A stretch of 64,000 bases of DNA. Origin: a virus. Both the position numbers and the translations under genes were made by a program. The notes beneath the pieces are model-generated. The model did not search any database, was not told the origin of the DNA, and was given only the letters and a program-made list of their open reading frames with translations. Positions 36,071-45,074 of this stretch are shown here, one piece after another. Positions within the stretch are counted from its first letter, which is position 1, and each line of letters opens with the position of its first letter. Location of the stretch: positions 114,027 through 178,026 of the IMG/VR virus record IMGVR_UViG_3300010885_055964, one strand, 5' to 3'.

Positions 36071-36790
36071 ATGGATAAGATTAAGGCGCTTCTCGAAAAA
36101 GCTGGTGTCAAGAGTGAGTTGGCTGACCAGATATGCGAGTCGCTGGCCAATTATAAGACATCTCTACGTCAACAATTCAATCAAGAGTATGCTGCTAAGG
36201 TCGAGCAGGCCAAGAAGGTCTGCGTTGAAGAGACTGAGGCGCATAAGAGAGAACTTGCACGTCGTGTGCAGATTTGGTGTGAAACGAAGGGGACAGCGAT
36301 CGAGGCACAACTTGCTAGGCAGTCGGCCCTTAACGAATCCGATGCCATGTCCAGGCTAACCCGCATAGTAGGATTACTAGAGGGTATTGAGCCAAATGGC
36401 GGGCAAAGCGGTGAAGTTACAGCCACAATAGAGAAGCTCAAGCAACAGGTCAAAGTCGCATCTGAGGGGAAGGTTCAAGCAATCGAACTTGCTAATCGCA
36501 AGACAGCGATTGCAGAAAAGGCTCTTAAGCGTAACCGGCAATTGGCAACTGCTCTGAAGACACTCGAAGAGCGGAAGCAACAGGCCCGCCCTGCTAATAC
36601 CGTTTCGGAAGGAAGGGTACCAGCAAAGGCAGCCCGGATTGATCAGTCACGTGATTCTGGTCGTTCCAGATCAACTAGAGCTACCCTCACTGAGAATCAG
36701 GATCGTCGTCCAGTGCAGCAGCAAAGACCGTCGACTAATGGTTTCAGCATCGACAACATTGCCGCTGACATGGACAGCGATCTAGTTTAA
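36071..36790 (+). CDS. 22: Prohead scaffold/core protein (gp22-like)
   Basis: A 239-residue, almost fully helical coiled-coil protein with charged heptads from residue 20 to 180, then a disordered Arg/Ser/Gln-rich segment and a short acidic end. Position between protease and major capsid matches T4 gp22. Candidate protease sites include LNE/S, LLE/G and VSE/G. The scaffold shapes the prohead and is degraded before packaging. A GAGGAG ribosome site precedes the ATG. Confidence 0.75.
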   Translation: MDKIKALLEKAGVKSELADQICESLANYKTSLRQQFNQEYAAKVEQAKKVCVEETEAHKRELARRVQIWCETKGTAIEAQLARQSALNESDAMSRLTRIVGLLEGIEPNGGQSGEVTATIEKLKQQVKVASEGKVQAIELANRKTAIAEKALKRNRQLATALKTLEERKQQARPANTVSEGRVPAKAARIDQSRDSGRSRSTRATLTENQDRRPVQQQRPSTNGFSIDNIAADMDSDLV

Positions 36791-36840
36791 CTTGTACTTG
36801 ACCCAATAACAGAGCATTTTTTTATTTAGGAGCAACAAAG

Positions 36841-38469
36841 ATGGCACTGGCTAGAACTGGTAGAACTGGAATGAGCAGAACTGGAATGAGCAGAACTGGA
36901 ATGAGCAGAACCGGTTGGACCGGCAGACACCTACAGAACCGTATGGTTACTGAGGCTTCCGATCCCCATCGTGCATCTGTCGTGCTCGAGTCCAAGAAGA
37001 ACCAACTCGTTAAGAAGTGGTCGCCAGTTCTTAACAAGTGCCGTGAGGTTCCCAAGGCCAAGTTCGGCCTGATGGCTTCGATCCTGGAAAACCAGTACAA
37101 TGCCTGGAATCCAGGTAATCGATCGATGCTGTTAGAGGATCAGACCACCACGGCTAACATAGCAGACTTCACCCGGTTTGCTCTGCCCCTGATTCGCAAG
37201 TCGTATCCCAAGCTCATTGCTGACAATCTGGTTGGCGTTCAGCCAATGAGCCAGCCAGCAAGCTTGATCTTCTACATCAGATATCGTTATGCCCTTTCCA
37301 AGGGTCAGACGGTAGCTGGTACGCAGATCATGCGTCAGAACACCGCCCAGAGCTACTCACGCTCTAACGGTTGGGCACTCGATCCTTACTACAGCTCGCA
37401 AGAGGTTCGTGGTGAGGACGCTACGGTTGCTGGCGATTTGATGAACGTATCAGCCACCCTGGCACACCGACCAGTTCTTGCTGGTACGGTAGTGGTCGAG
37501 GTGTTTGCGAGTGAGAACGACGCAAGTCCCAACTGCGATGACGCAGTACCTTGCCTCAGAGTGGGCTTCAACAGTGCTGGCGATCCGGACGTGGTGCTAA
37601 TCGGTGACTGCACCGAGTTTACTTCGACCCTAGCAGTAAACGAGTCTGGTTCGAACTTCAATCACGCTACCGGTGCGGTTAATATCGCACTGTCGGGTGG
37701 TTCTTTCCCAGCTGGTGCTGTGGCACGGGTTAACTACGAGTACGATCTCGAGGCTAACCCTTTCCAGCCAGAAGTGACCATGAGCATCGACAGTGATAGC
37801 GTTTCGGCTATACAACGTAAGCTCAAGACCAGCTGGAGCTTGGAGGCGGCTCAGGATCTTAAGGCTGTTCACAACATCGATGCCGAGAGCACTCTCACCG
37901 ACCTTATGGCCGATGAGATGGTCGCGGAACTCGATCGTGAAATCATCAATGACTTGATCATTGCTGCAGCTATCCGTGCTGAGCACAACTTCGCGACCGC
38001 AGCCGGTGCTTCGGTTAACTTCACAGACCGCAACATCGCTCTGATGTACAAGGCTCTGGAAGTTGCCAACATCATCCACCGTACCACTCTCCGTGGTCCG
38101 GCTAACTGGATGGTGATGAGTGCTGACCTCTGCAGCAAGTTCGAGCAGTTGAACGATTTCCGTGCCAGTGATGCTTTCAGCACCGAGGGTGTTGACATCG
38201 GCATCATGAACGTCGGGACTGTTCAGGGCAAGATGAAGATCTACAAGGATCCACTCTTCCCAAGCTGCAAGATCCTTCTAGGGTTCAAGGGTAGCAGCGT
38301 CCTCGACGCTGGTTACTTCTACGCTCCCTACATTCCGTTGCTAAGCACCCCGACCGTGATGGATCCCAACAGCTTCACCCCAAGCAAGGGCATCATGACC
38401 CGCTACGGGAAGAAGCTCATAGAGGACGGTGGTCTTTACTACGGTGTGATCACTGTCAGCAACCTCTGA
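36841..38469 (+). CDS. 23: Major capsid protein (gp23-like)
   Basis: A 542-residue protein with the most GC-biased, optimised codons in the window and a strong terminator right behind it, both signs of very high expression. Position after protease and scaffold matches gp23. NIADFTRFALPLIRKSYPKL and ADNLVGVQPMSQPASLIFYI are typical of the T4-type capsid N-arm and start of the HK97 fold. The first 30 residues contain an RTGMS tandem repeat. VTE38/A39 and VLE50/S51 fit the prohead protease consensus, so the repeat-bearing tip is probably removed in the mature head. Confidence 0.87.
   Translation: MALARTGRTGMSRTGMSRTGMSRTGWTGRHLQNRMVTEASDPHRASVVLESKKNQLVKKWSPVLNKCREVPKAKFGLMASILENQYNAWNPGNRSMLLEDQTTTANIADFTRFALPLIRKSYPKLIADNLVGVQPMSQPASLIFYIRYRYALSKGQTVAGTQIMRQNTAQSYSRSNGWALDPYYSSQEVRGEDATVAGDLMNVSATLAHRPVLAGTVVVEVFASENDASPNCDDAVPCLRVGFNSAGDPDVVLIGDCTEFTSTLAVNESGSNFNHATGAVNIALSGGSFPAGAVARVNYEYDLEANPFQPEVTMSIDSDSVSAIQRKLKTSWSLEAAQDLKAVHNIDAESTLTDLMADEMVAELDREIINDLIIAAAIRAEHNFATAAGASVNFTDRNIALMYKALEVANIIHRTTLRGPANWMVMSADLCSKFEQLNDFRASDAFSTEGVDIGIMNVGTVQGKMKIYKDPLFPSCKILLGFKGSSVLDAGYFYAPYIPLLSTPTVMDPNSFTPSKGIMTRYGKKLIEDGGLYYGVITVSNL
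36862..36906 (+). repeat. Tandem 15-base repeat at the start of the capsid gene
   Basis: Three exact copies of AGAACTGGAATGAGC encode RTGMS three times, followed by a degenerate fourth unit. Copies are identical at the DNA level, so this is a recent slippage-type expansion in the predicted removable N-terminus. Confidence 0.85.
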
Positions 38470-38500
38470 GAACAAGCCCTTAATAAGGCTAATAATAAGA

Positions 38501-38529
38501 AACCCGGCCCGAAAGGGCCGGGTTTTTTT
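38501..38529 (+). terminator. Rho-independent terminator after major capsid gene
   Basis: A perfect 10-base-pair stem (AACCCGGCCC / GGGCCGGGTT) with a GAAA tetraloop followed by seven T residues. It ends the head operon just before the second nuclease-GNAT gene. Confidence 0.95.
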
Positions 38530-38565
38530 ATGTATTTAAATGTGACTCGTTATGGGAAGAACATA

Positions 38566-39993
38566 ATGCCAATACCAGTTAAAGATCAGTTTACTAATGA
38601 TCAAATACAAGATATAAAAACCTTTTTTAATCAAGGGAAAACCAGAGCAGAGATAGGAGTAATTTATAATAAACCACCTAGGACTATAGGGAAGTTATTA
38701 AATATTTTAGGAATTAAAAGATCACATTCCGAGGCTGCTAAATTAAAAATATTTTCACCAATAGACAATATGGAATCTATAACTATAATAAAGTCAATGC
38801 GTAATACTCATAAGCTAGAAGATATAGCGACGAGCTTAAACTCTTCAATTAGTGCTGTTCAGAGGATATGCAAAAAATATGCTATAGATTTACCAACAGA
38901 CTATCAAGAGCAGCAGGCGAAGAGGTTAAGGGATGCTTGGACCAATAGCATGAAAGAAGTAGCTTCTGTAAAATCAAAACAAAGATGCACCGAAGATATA
39001 AGGAATAAACTAAGCAAGGCTTCTAAACTAAGGTGGAAAGAAGATAAATATAGAGAGGTCCAAGCCGAGCATAGGTCCAAACAAGCTTTTAATATATCAT
39101 CTATTCAACAATATTTGTACGACATTTTGGATGATATAGGGGTAAAATATTATAGAGAATACAAAGACAAGCAGAATGATCCGGAGACTGTTATTGGGCC
39201 ATATAATTTCGATTGTGTGATACCAAGAAATAATAAACCCACTCTTTTGATCGAATGCCAGGGAGATTATTGGCACACAATAGATAAAACTATAAGGAAA
39301 GACAATCAGAAAAGTTCATATATATCCAACAACTTTGCGAATGAGTATGAACTGAAAACATTGTGGGAACATGAATTCAAATGCCACGATAAGATCATGG
39401 AATTATTAAAATATTGGTTGGGTATAACCAAATTGGAAGTAATAGAATATGAGTTGAATCAGGTTATTATTAAGAAAATAGACGTTAAGGAAGCTAATAC
39501 TCTACTAGACAAATATCATTACTTGTCTGGGTGTGGTAGAGGAGGAATTATCTATGGTGCGTATCTAGATGATAGATTAATAGCTGTTTGTTGTTTTTCA
39601 TCATTAATTAGACAAAATCTGCCATATGATCATATTACTAGTAGGGAATTGTCTAGGTTCTGTATACATCCTAAATATCAAATGAAAAATTTTGGTAGTT
39701 GGTTTATAGCACGATGTATAAAACTTCTTCCGGCCAGCATTAGTTTAATCATATCATACTGTGATACTACATTTAATCATGATGGGGCTTTATACAAGGC
39801 ATGTAACTTCTCATTCGATGGCATGGTGCGACCAGATTATTGGTATGTTAATCAAACAAGATGGATTATGCACAAAAAGACTTTATATAAGCATGCGAAG
39901 AAGATGTCTATGACAGAGGTAGAATTCGCAGATAAGAATGGTTATAAGCGAGTGTATGGATCTGAGAAGTTAAGATTCATATATCGAAGGTAA
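38566..39993 (+). CDS. Vsr-like nuclease fused to a GNAT-like domain (putative homing protein), copy 2
   Basis: A 475-residue relative of the protein at 34013. The N-terminus differs: helix-turn-helix-like units (TNDQIQDIKTFFNQGKTRAE, then a second HTH near residue 80) replace the zinc ribbons. Then come one RWKEDKYR-type unit, the nuclease core FDCVIP..LLIECQGDYWH, and the GNAT-like part with HPKYQMKNFGSWF and ISYCDTTFNHDGALYKA. The same C-terminal MHKKTLYKHAKKMS follows. ATG 38566 has GGGAAGA five bases upstream; the ATG at 38530 lies in the terminator's T-run and is unlikely. It lies directly behind the capsid terminator, as an inserted element would. Confidence 0.65.
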   Translation: MPIPVKDQFTNDQIQDIKTFFNQGKTRAEIGVIYNKPPRTIGKLLNILGIKRSHSEAAKLKIFSPIDNMESITIIKSMRNTHKLEDIATSLNSSISAVQRICKKYAIDLPTDYQEQQAKRLRDAWTNSMKEVASVKSKQRCTEDIRNKLSKASKLRWKEDKYREVQAEHRSKQAFNISSIQQYLYDILDDIGVKYYREYKDKQNDPETVIGPYNFDCVIPRNNKPTLLIECQGDYWHTIDKTIRKDNQKSSYISNNFANEYELKTLWEHEFKCHDKIMELLKYWLGITKLEVIEYELNQVIIKKIDVKEANTLLDKYHYLSGCGRGGIIYGAYLDDRLIAVCCFSSLIRQNLPYDHITSRELSRFCIHPKYQMKNFGSWFIARCIKLLPASISLIISYCDTTFNHDGALYKACNFSFDGMVRPDYWYVNQTRWIMHKKTLYKHAKKMSMTEVEFADKNGYKRVYGSEKLRFIYRR

Positions 39994-40044
39994 TATGGTC
40001 TGTAATGCCTTCTGTGGTAGAGAAGGATTAATGGTTAGCAGTGG

Positions 40045-40053
40045 TCAAATATA
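40045..40053 (+). promoter_or_regulatory. Candidate late-promoter element (TCAAATATA)
   Basis: GGTCAAATATAACG lies 26 bases before ATG 40071. The 31-base leader from GGTCAA to ATG is repeated with one change at 43510-43540. Confidence 0.45.
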
Positions 40054-40070
40054 ACGAAAAGGAGAATAAT

Positions 40071-40229
40071 ATGATACGGAATGGCGACCACAATGAATTC
40101 TGTAGTTTCGTATTCAACAGCACAGCTCCAAATAGATATGAAATGGTGCTGGAGTTATCTAAATATAAGAAGGTAGATTGTTATGAGGAGTATGCAAATG
40201 TCCTATGTGGTAACACATTGGCAAGGTGA
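40071..40229 (+). CDS. Hypothetical protein, 52 aa
   Basis: Unrecognised small protein with a strong AAGGAG site before ATG 40071. An in-frame ATG at 40041 overlaps the promoter-like motif and is less likely. It has its own candidate promoter, so it may be expressed in quantity. Confidence 0.5.
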   Translation: MIRNGDHNEFCSFVFNSTAPNRYEMVLELSKYKKVDCYEEYANVLCGNTLAR

Positions 40230-40263
40230 GTATAGATGGTTAACGATATGAATGTTGCAAAAA

Positions 40264-40272
40264 TCAAATATA
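40264..40272 (+). promoter_or_regulatory. Candidate late-promoter element (TCAAATATA)
   Basis: Placed 25 bases before ATG 40289 of the large EVQSD-motif protein gene, followed by TATAAAAGGA, which merges into the ribosome binding site. Confidence 0.45.
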
Positions 40273-40288
40273 TATAAAAGGATCTTCT

Positions 40289-43200
40289 ATGAGAATAGGT
40301 ATTATTGCAGAAGGCCCACGAGATGATACTAAATCATTATTATATAATAGGTTAGTCCAACGGGTGAAGTTGGCCGGATATCACTTTAAACCAATCAACT
40401 ACCGCAGCACATATAATCCCGTGGCGTGGTTTGCCAGGGTGGTACCAGACGATCCCGAGCTAGAGAAGGCGATGGGGCATGGGAACGTGATAGACATAGG
40501 TATTGTCAATGGTGAGCCAGGTCTGCGTGTGCAACAAATGGGTCATGCCACTACTTGGGAGCAATTAGAAAAGCTTATAAAACTGCGTATTGAGCGGGAA
40601 AAACGGCTATATAGTAAGGGTGCTGCATCGGTTACCAAGGCAAAGGGAATCATAGATATTCTCGATGGTTGCTGGTCTAAAAACTCTTCTACAGGCATGG
40701 TCGGTGGGTTAGTTCAGACCAAAGTTAATGATTCAGGTAGTGGGGTAATTTATCGTAATTATCTCGGTGGGTTAGTTCAGACACCAGTTAATGATTCAGG
40801 TAGTGGGGTAATTTATCGTCATTATCATTTTTCTACTCCTCAATTATCACATGCCGATTTTGAAGGGATTAGTGTATCGATAAAGGGGGCAATTATAGTA
40901 CCATTGCAAGTAGCTCGTGCAGCATCTACAGTATTTGAATACACTGCCACCGTCCGGATGTCCGTAGGGCCTATAGCCGACGGGAAATATCATGAAATAA
41001 CACTAAGCATGCATTCGAAAGTACACCCGTCTAATATAACTACATTGTTTTCCACTGAGTCTACGAAAGCGGAAGAGAGTTTACGCCAGATATCGATATC
41101 GAAGTTCAATATAAATAACAATTATCATACGTGGCCATCGGTCCGTGAGATTACTGATCTATCAAAACACATCACACAATATGGTGTGAAGATATATGTG
41201 CCGAATAATGATCTAAAAGATTATGTAAACAAAAATGTCTTGCGTGTGCTGCAAATGTTGGTTACTGGGGTGAGAATGCCAGAAATTGATATACCCCAAT
41301 CCATGGCTGAATTGAGTAGAGTGCTGCGTTCTTATCGGGCTGAGGATGAATGGTATCAACCTATAAAAGCCAAAATCGAGGATTACCTGCCAACCTACGA
41401 TCCTAATTCTGGCACGGTCAGCCGCCAAATGTCAGCTAATTCTGACGAGTTAAATTTATCGATGAACACAGATTACGGTCGCGTCAAAGTCAAGCTTGAT
41501 CGTCCTGATGATACAGGCATGCATTTGATCAAAATAGAACCTGAACAGACCGATGGTATAACTGATGACAAGCATCTTACTGCCAAGATCACATCTGAAC
41601 AAGCGTTGGATTTTTTCGATACAGTTAACTCGATGCTCGAAAAAAGCATTGTGGGAGAGAATTACAGACGAAAACTAGATATGATTTTTGAAGATGATTA
41701 TGACGATATCGGGGAAGATCTTACCGCCCAAATTAAAGAGGTCCTCAAGGACGCGATTCGGAAACACCCAGAGATTCAAGTGAAACGAAGTAACTACGTT
41801 CAGAAGGGCAATTTACACGGTCTGTTTACACTCTCTCACCCTAATGCCAAAAGATCCTTAGATATCTTGGATAATGGCAATCTGGTGGTTGGTTCTTACG
41901 GTAGCAAAAAGAGAGAGGTGAATACAGATGCGGAACTTGAGGCGGCCATCGACGACTGGGTAACTGGCAAAACAAGGAAAGCTCCTCGTGGTCCTGCGGC
42001 TCCTCCAACAGATCGGAACCTTAACCAAATTAAACAGGTAAGCAAAAGAACAGGACGCGTTGTTGAGGTGCCAATATCTTCCTTCTTCCCATACAACGTG
42101 CATCGATTGAATAAAAAGATACCGGGGGTACTAGTCTCCAAAGGCAAGCCATTCACCCTCGCTATAAGTGCCAGAGACATAGACATACCAAGTGAAATAT
42201 TTAGCAGTATGGATTTGCATCGTTTCAGCAAAGTCATCAAATCTCCTCAGGACATAGACCAAGGTCCCTCGTACAAGCACCTAGGTTGGATAGGCGGTAC
42301 CGTCGACGGTACTAGCATGCACATTGACGAGGTCCAGTCAGACCTAATGCAGCGTACTATAGAAATGACTAATCAGGAACAATTTGACATAAAGAATACT
42401 AAAACTATCGAAGATATCAAGTCTATGATTGGTCAGAAGCGGCGAGAATTAGCTACAATGAAGCGTGAGTACCAGCTAGCTCCGGTCAGTCACCGCCTCA
42501 GATTAGCTCAGGATATTAATCATGCGGTAAAAGAATTAAAGACTGCTCAAAACAACGCAGCACGGAGATATAAACTAACCGATTTTTCGCAATTCAAATC
42601 AAAGGTCGAGAATTTTTACAAGAACTGGATAGATGCCTTCTACCATGCTTGTTTTAATTATGCCCGCAAGAATGGAGTCACAGATGTTTACATTATCTCT
42701 AGTGCTATGATCAGTAAAATTTGGAGCAAGGCAAGAGGGAAAGAAGAAGAGGAAGGGAGCATATATTACCGGGCTTATGACAAGGTTGCCCAAAATCTGG
42801 GTGCTGAGAAGGTTGATGACAAATGGTGGCATATTAAATTGGATAAAATCACGCAACGTGAAGCGAAGGATCTCGAGCTGATTTCGTCGTTGCTTACCGA
42901 ACATGTGCTGTTGGAATGGGATGGGGTCGACATACGACGAATACTACAATGGTTGGAGCACGCTGGTTTTACCGTTAGCGAGATCCACGGTGCACATCAG
43001 GAAGGAGACTTTAGAAACCTCAGTATGATGGTCTCCAAGATTATCGATGGTCAGGCGATAACGACTCAAGAATATACTGATATCAATCCTGAGCAGTTAC
43101 AGAGGGCACTCAGTTTCGTGCAGTACGACGTTTCAGCAACACCGGTAGAGGAGAACGAGTACGAAGTTGAAGAATTAAAGCGTGACGCAGCGATATTAAT

Positions 43201-43447
43201 TACTGCGTACAAGATGATTGGCGATATTCCTTGTGGTATCGCAATCGCGAGTATGGAAGACCCTAACATGGAAATGTTTGTACACGAGCCAGAGAGTGCT
43301 GGTATAGGGTACGGCGGGGTGGATTTATTAAATAATCCTGGTTATGAGGAAGAGAAATATCAGGATGATCAAATGACCGATGCCGATCTGTTTGGCTTAT
43401 CACCCGAAGAAATGGACGACATATGGGATCGGCACGGTAATACTTAG
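40289..43447 (+). CDS. Large multidomain protein with EVQSD motif, 1052 aa
   Basis: No overall family recognised. A 21-residue tandem duplication lies at about residues 139-180. The middle (residues about 660-860) contains HLGWIGGTVDG, HIDEVQSDLMQR and a later helix YHACFNYARKNGVTDVYI. EVQSD/EIQSD segments of this kind recur in large polyvalent proteins of phages that are thought to be injected or virion-internal. The end is acidic. It has its own candidate promoter and sits just after the head module, so a head-internal, injected protein is my best guess. No catalytic site is certain. Confidence 0.6.
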   Translation: MRIGIIAEGPRDDTKSLLYNRLVQRVKLAGYHFKPINYRSTYNPVAWFARVVPDDPELEKAMGHGNVIDIGIVNGEPGLRVQQMGHATTWEQLEKLIKLRIEREKRLYSKGAASVTKAKGIIDILDGCWSKNSSTGMVGGLVQTKVNDSGSGVIYRNYLGGLVQTPVNDSGSGVIYRHYHFSTPQLSHADFEGISVSIKGAIIVPLQVARAASTVFEYTATVRMSVGPIADGKYHEITLSMHSKVHPSNITTLFSTESTKAEESLRQISISKFNINNNYHTWPSVREITDLSKHITQYGVKIYVPNNDLKDYVNKNVLRVLQMLVTGVRMPEIDIPQSMAELSRVLRSYRAEDEWYQPIKAKIEDYLPTYDPNSGTVSRQMSANSDELNLSMNTDYGRVKVKLDRPDDTGMHLIKIEPEQTDGITDDKHLTAKITSEQALDFFDTVNSMLEKSIVGENYRRKLDMIFEDDYDDIGEDLTAQIKEVLKDAIRKHPEIQVKRSNYVQKGNLHGLFTLSHPNAKRSLDILDNGNLVVGSYGSKKREVNTDAELEAAIDDWVTGKTRKAPRGPAAPPTDRNLNQIKQVSKRTGRVVEVPISSFFPYNVHRLNKKIPGVLVSKGKPFTLAISARDIDIPSEIFSSMDLHRFSKVIKSPQDIDQGPSYKHLGWIGGTVDGTSMHIDEVQSDLMQRTIEMTNQEQFDIKNTKTIEDIKSMIGQKRRELATMKREYQLAPVSHRLRLAQDINHAVKELKTAQNNAARRYKLTDFSQFKSKVENFYKNWIDAFYHACFNYARKNGVTDVYIISSAMISKIWSKARGKEEEEGSIYYRAYDKVAQNLGAEKVDDKWWHIKLDKITQREAKDLELISSLLTEHVLLEWDGVDIRRILQWLEHAGFTVSEIHGAHQEGDFRNLSMMVSKIIDGQAITTQEYTDINPEQLQRALSFVQYDVSATPVEENEYEVEELKRDAAILITAYKMIGDIPCGIAIASMEDPNMEMFVHEPESAGIGYGGVDLLNNPGYEEEKYQDDQMTDADLFGLSPEEMDDIWDRHGNT
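40702..40827 (+). repeat. Two-copy 63-base tandem duplication inside a gene
   Basis: Copies at 40702-40764 and 40765-40827 differ at only a few bases and keep the frame, encoding two units of GGLVQT.VNDSGSGVIYR. A recent duplication. Confidence 0.9.
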
Positions 43448-43511
43448 GATTTTGGCTAGTGAGACTAATATTCCTATGAAGCTATTATGTTCGATTCGAT
43501 AGTCGAGAAGG

Positions 43512-43520
43512 TCAAATAAA
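43512..43520 (+). promoter_or_regulatory. Candidate late-promoter element (TCAAATAAA)
   Basis: Part of a leader almost identical to the one at 40043: GGTCAAATAAAACGAAAAGG and the following ATG context. It lies 26 bases before ATG 43538. Confidence 0.45.
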
Positions 43521-43537
43521 ACGAAAAGGAGAATAAT

Positions 43538-44110
43538 ATGCCATACAAAGTGGTTAAATCAGGTAGTGGTTACAAGGTGCGGAATAGTGATACAGGCAAG
43601 ACATATAGCCGCAAGCCTCATAAAACCAAGGCTAAAGCATTAGCACAAATGCGAGCTATATATGCTAACACTAATGAGTCTAGAGTGATAAATCCGCTAG
43701 TTCGCAAATTAGAGGAAGCTATGGACATGCGTGGTATATCGCCTGTTATTCCACATTTAGATGCTTTCACTAGTGCATATATGGATACGGCACTATGGTC
43801 TAGCATTGATAATGGTCATCCTTTAGACCGTGGATATGATATTCGTGATATATCTGATGAGACTAAGGCAGAGATGATTGCTGACTGTGCCGATTTTCAG
43901 GAATCTGCTAAACCATGGCTCATGAAGTCGGATAAAAGAGATGCTGATGCCCAGGCTGGCAAAGATTTTTGGTTAACAAGAAATGGACATGGTGCTGGAT
44001 TTTGGGATGGTAGTTGGGGCAAAGAGGCTGGTGTGGCATTAACTAAATTAGCTAAGTCTTTCGGTGTTATGGATTTATATGTGGGTGATGATGGTAAGAT
44101 TTATAGTTGA
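43538..44110 (+). CDS. Hypothetical protein with two phage-type domains, 190 aa
   Basis: Residues 1-45 (YKVVKSGSGYKVRN, then KPHKTKAKALAQMRAIYA) form a short basic unit seen at the ends of several phage proteins. Residues about 85-185 contain FWLTRNGHGAGFWDGSWG, a pattern I recall from small proteins of plasmids and phages; its function is unknown. Strong AAGGAG site. The leader is a near-copy of the one in front of the 40071 gene. Confidence 0.6.
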   Translation: MPYKVVKSGSGYKVRNSDTGKTYSRKPHKTKAKALAQMRAIYANTNESRVINPLVRKLEEAMDMRGISPVIPHLDAFTSAYMDTALWSSIDNGHPLDRGYDIRDISDETKAEMIADCADFQESAKPWLMKSDKRDADAQAGKDFWLTRNGHGAGFWDGSWGKEAGVALTKLAKSFGVMDLYVGDDGKIYS

Positions 44111-44172
44111 TACGATCATATCGCTACGATTAAAAAGCCAGATCCATGTAAATTGGCCATGAGTCATATTAT

Positions 44173-44985
44173 ATGTTTATGCGTGGTAAATGTTTGGTAG
44201 TTCACCCTCTTGGTGGCTTTGGCAATAGGATGTTAGCGATATTCTCAGGTATAAGAGAATTGGCTTTATCTAGGTATGATGCTATTATTATCAAATGGGA
44301 TATTGATAGTAACTGTAATATTAATGTGTTAGATGTTTTTACTTTTAGAAACGATATTATCATAGATACTACCGACAAGTATAAGATCACTAACATAGGT
44401 GGGTATAATCAGATTATTGAAAGTGGATGGTATGATTATATCAGAACATCGACACTTTTTGACAGCCATGTACCAGTCGACGTAGAATATATTGTAGGTT
44501 GGCTTAAGGCGAATCTTCACGATCATTTAATATTTAAGTTAGTTAGACCAGACAAAGAGACAATTGGAATACATTGTAGGAGAGGTGATTGGGGCAGAGC
44601 TGATAATAATTGTAGAGAAGTAATCAACCTGGAGGATATTCAATATAATCATTTATTACTAGACTTGGCATTTTTTGAATACATAAAGAAGTATGAAGAT
44701 ACAACAATATTTATCAGCACAGATTCAGCAAGTACTTTAGCATTTTTCAGACATCAGTTCAAGGATCGATTATTTTATAATAAGAAGGTCGAATACAGTT
44801 ACACCACTACAAAGTCACCTCGATCAATGATTGAGGCTATAGAAGATTTAACATCTCTAGCGGCGTGTAAGTTAATAATTCGTGACTCTCATAGTACATT
44901 TTCATTGGTTGCTAGTATTCTAGGCTGTAAGCCTTTGGATTCATGGGATAGGCCAGTATTGATTTACTCTGGTTCAGGGCTATAA
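44173..44985 (+). CDS. Fucosyltransferase-like glycosyltransferase (GT11/NodZ type)
   Basis: A 270-residue protein with the N-terminal HPLGGFGNRMLAIFSG segment and the GIHCRRGDW motif (about residues 132-140) that binds GDP-fucose in alpha-1,2/1,6-fucosyltransferases. FISTDS and a final SHSTFSLVASILG follow, in the usual order. Phage enzymes of this sort decorate virion proteins, modified DNA bases or host surface sugars. The target is unknown here. It is followed by an exported small protein. No clear promoter. Confidence 0.65.
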   Translation: MFMRGKCLVVHPLGGFGNRMLAIFSGIRELALSRYDAIIIKWDIDSNCNINVLDVFTFRNDIIIDTTDKYKITNIGGYNQIIESGWYDYIRTSTLFDSHVPVDVEYIVGWLKANLHDHLIFKLVRPDKETIGIHCRRGDWGRADNNCREVINLEDIQYNHLLLDLAFFEYIKKYEDTTIFISTDSASTLAFFRHQFKDRLFYNKKVEYSYTTTKSPRSMIEAIEDLTSLAACKLIIRDSHSTFSLVASILGCKPLDSWDRPVLIYSGSGL

Positions 44986-45074
44986 AGTGTGGCGATACTA
45001 AGCACATGTATTTTAATGTGAGTGCTGATCGTGTGGTCAGCTGCGATTTAAAGGAACCTATCAGGGAGGATCTA

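Noticed and set aside
38530-38565. Earlier start codon for the second nuclease-GNAT gene
   Set aside because: It lies directly on the T-run of the capsid terminator with no ribosome binding site; ATG 38566 has GGGAAGA at proper distance.
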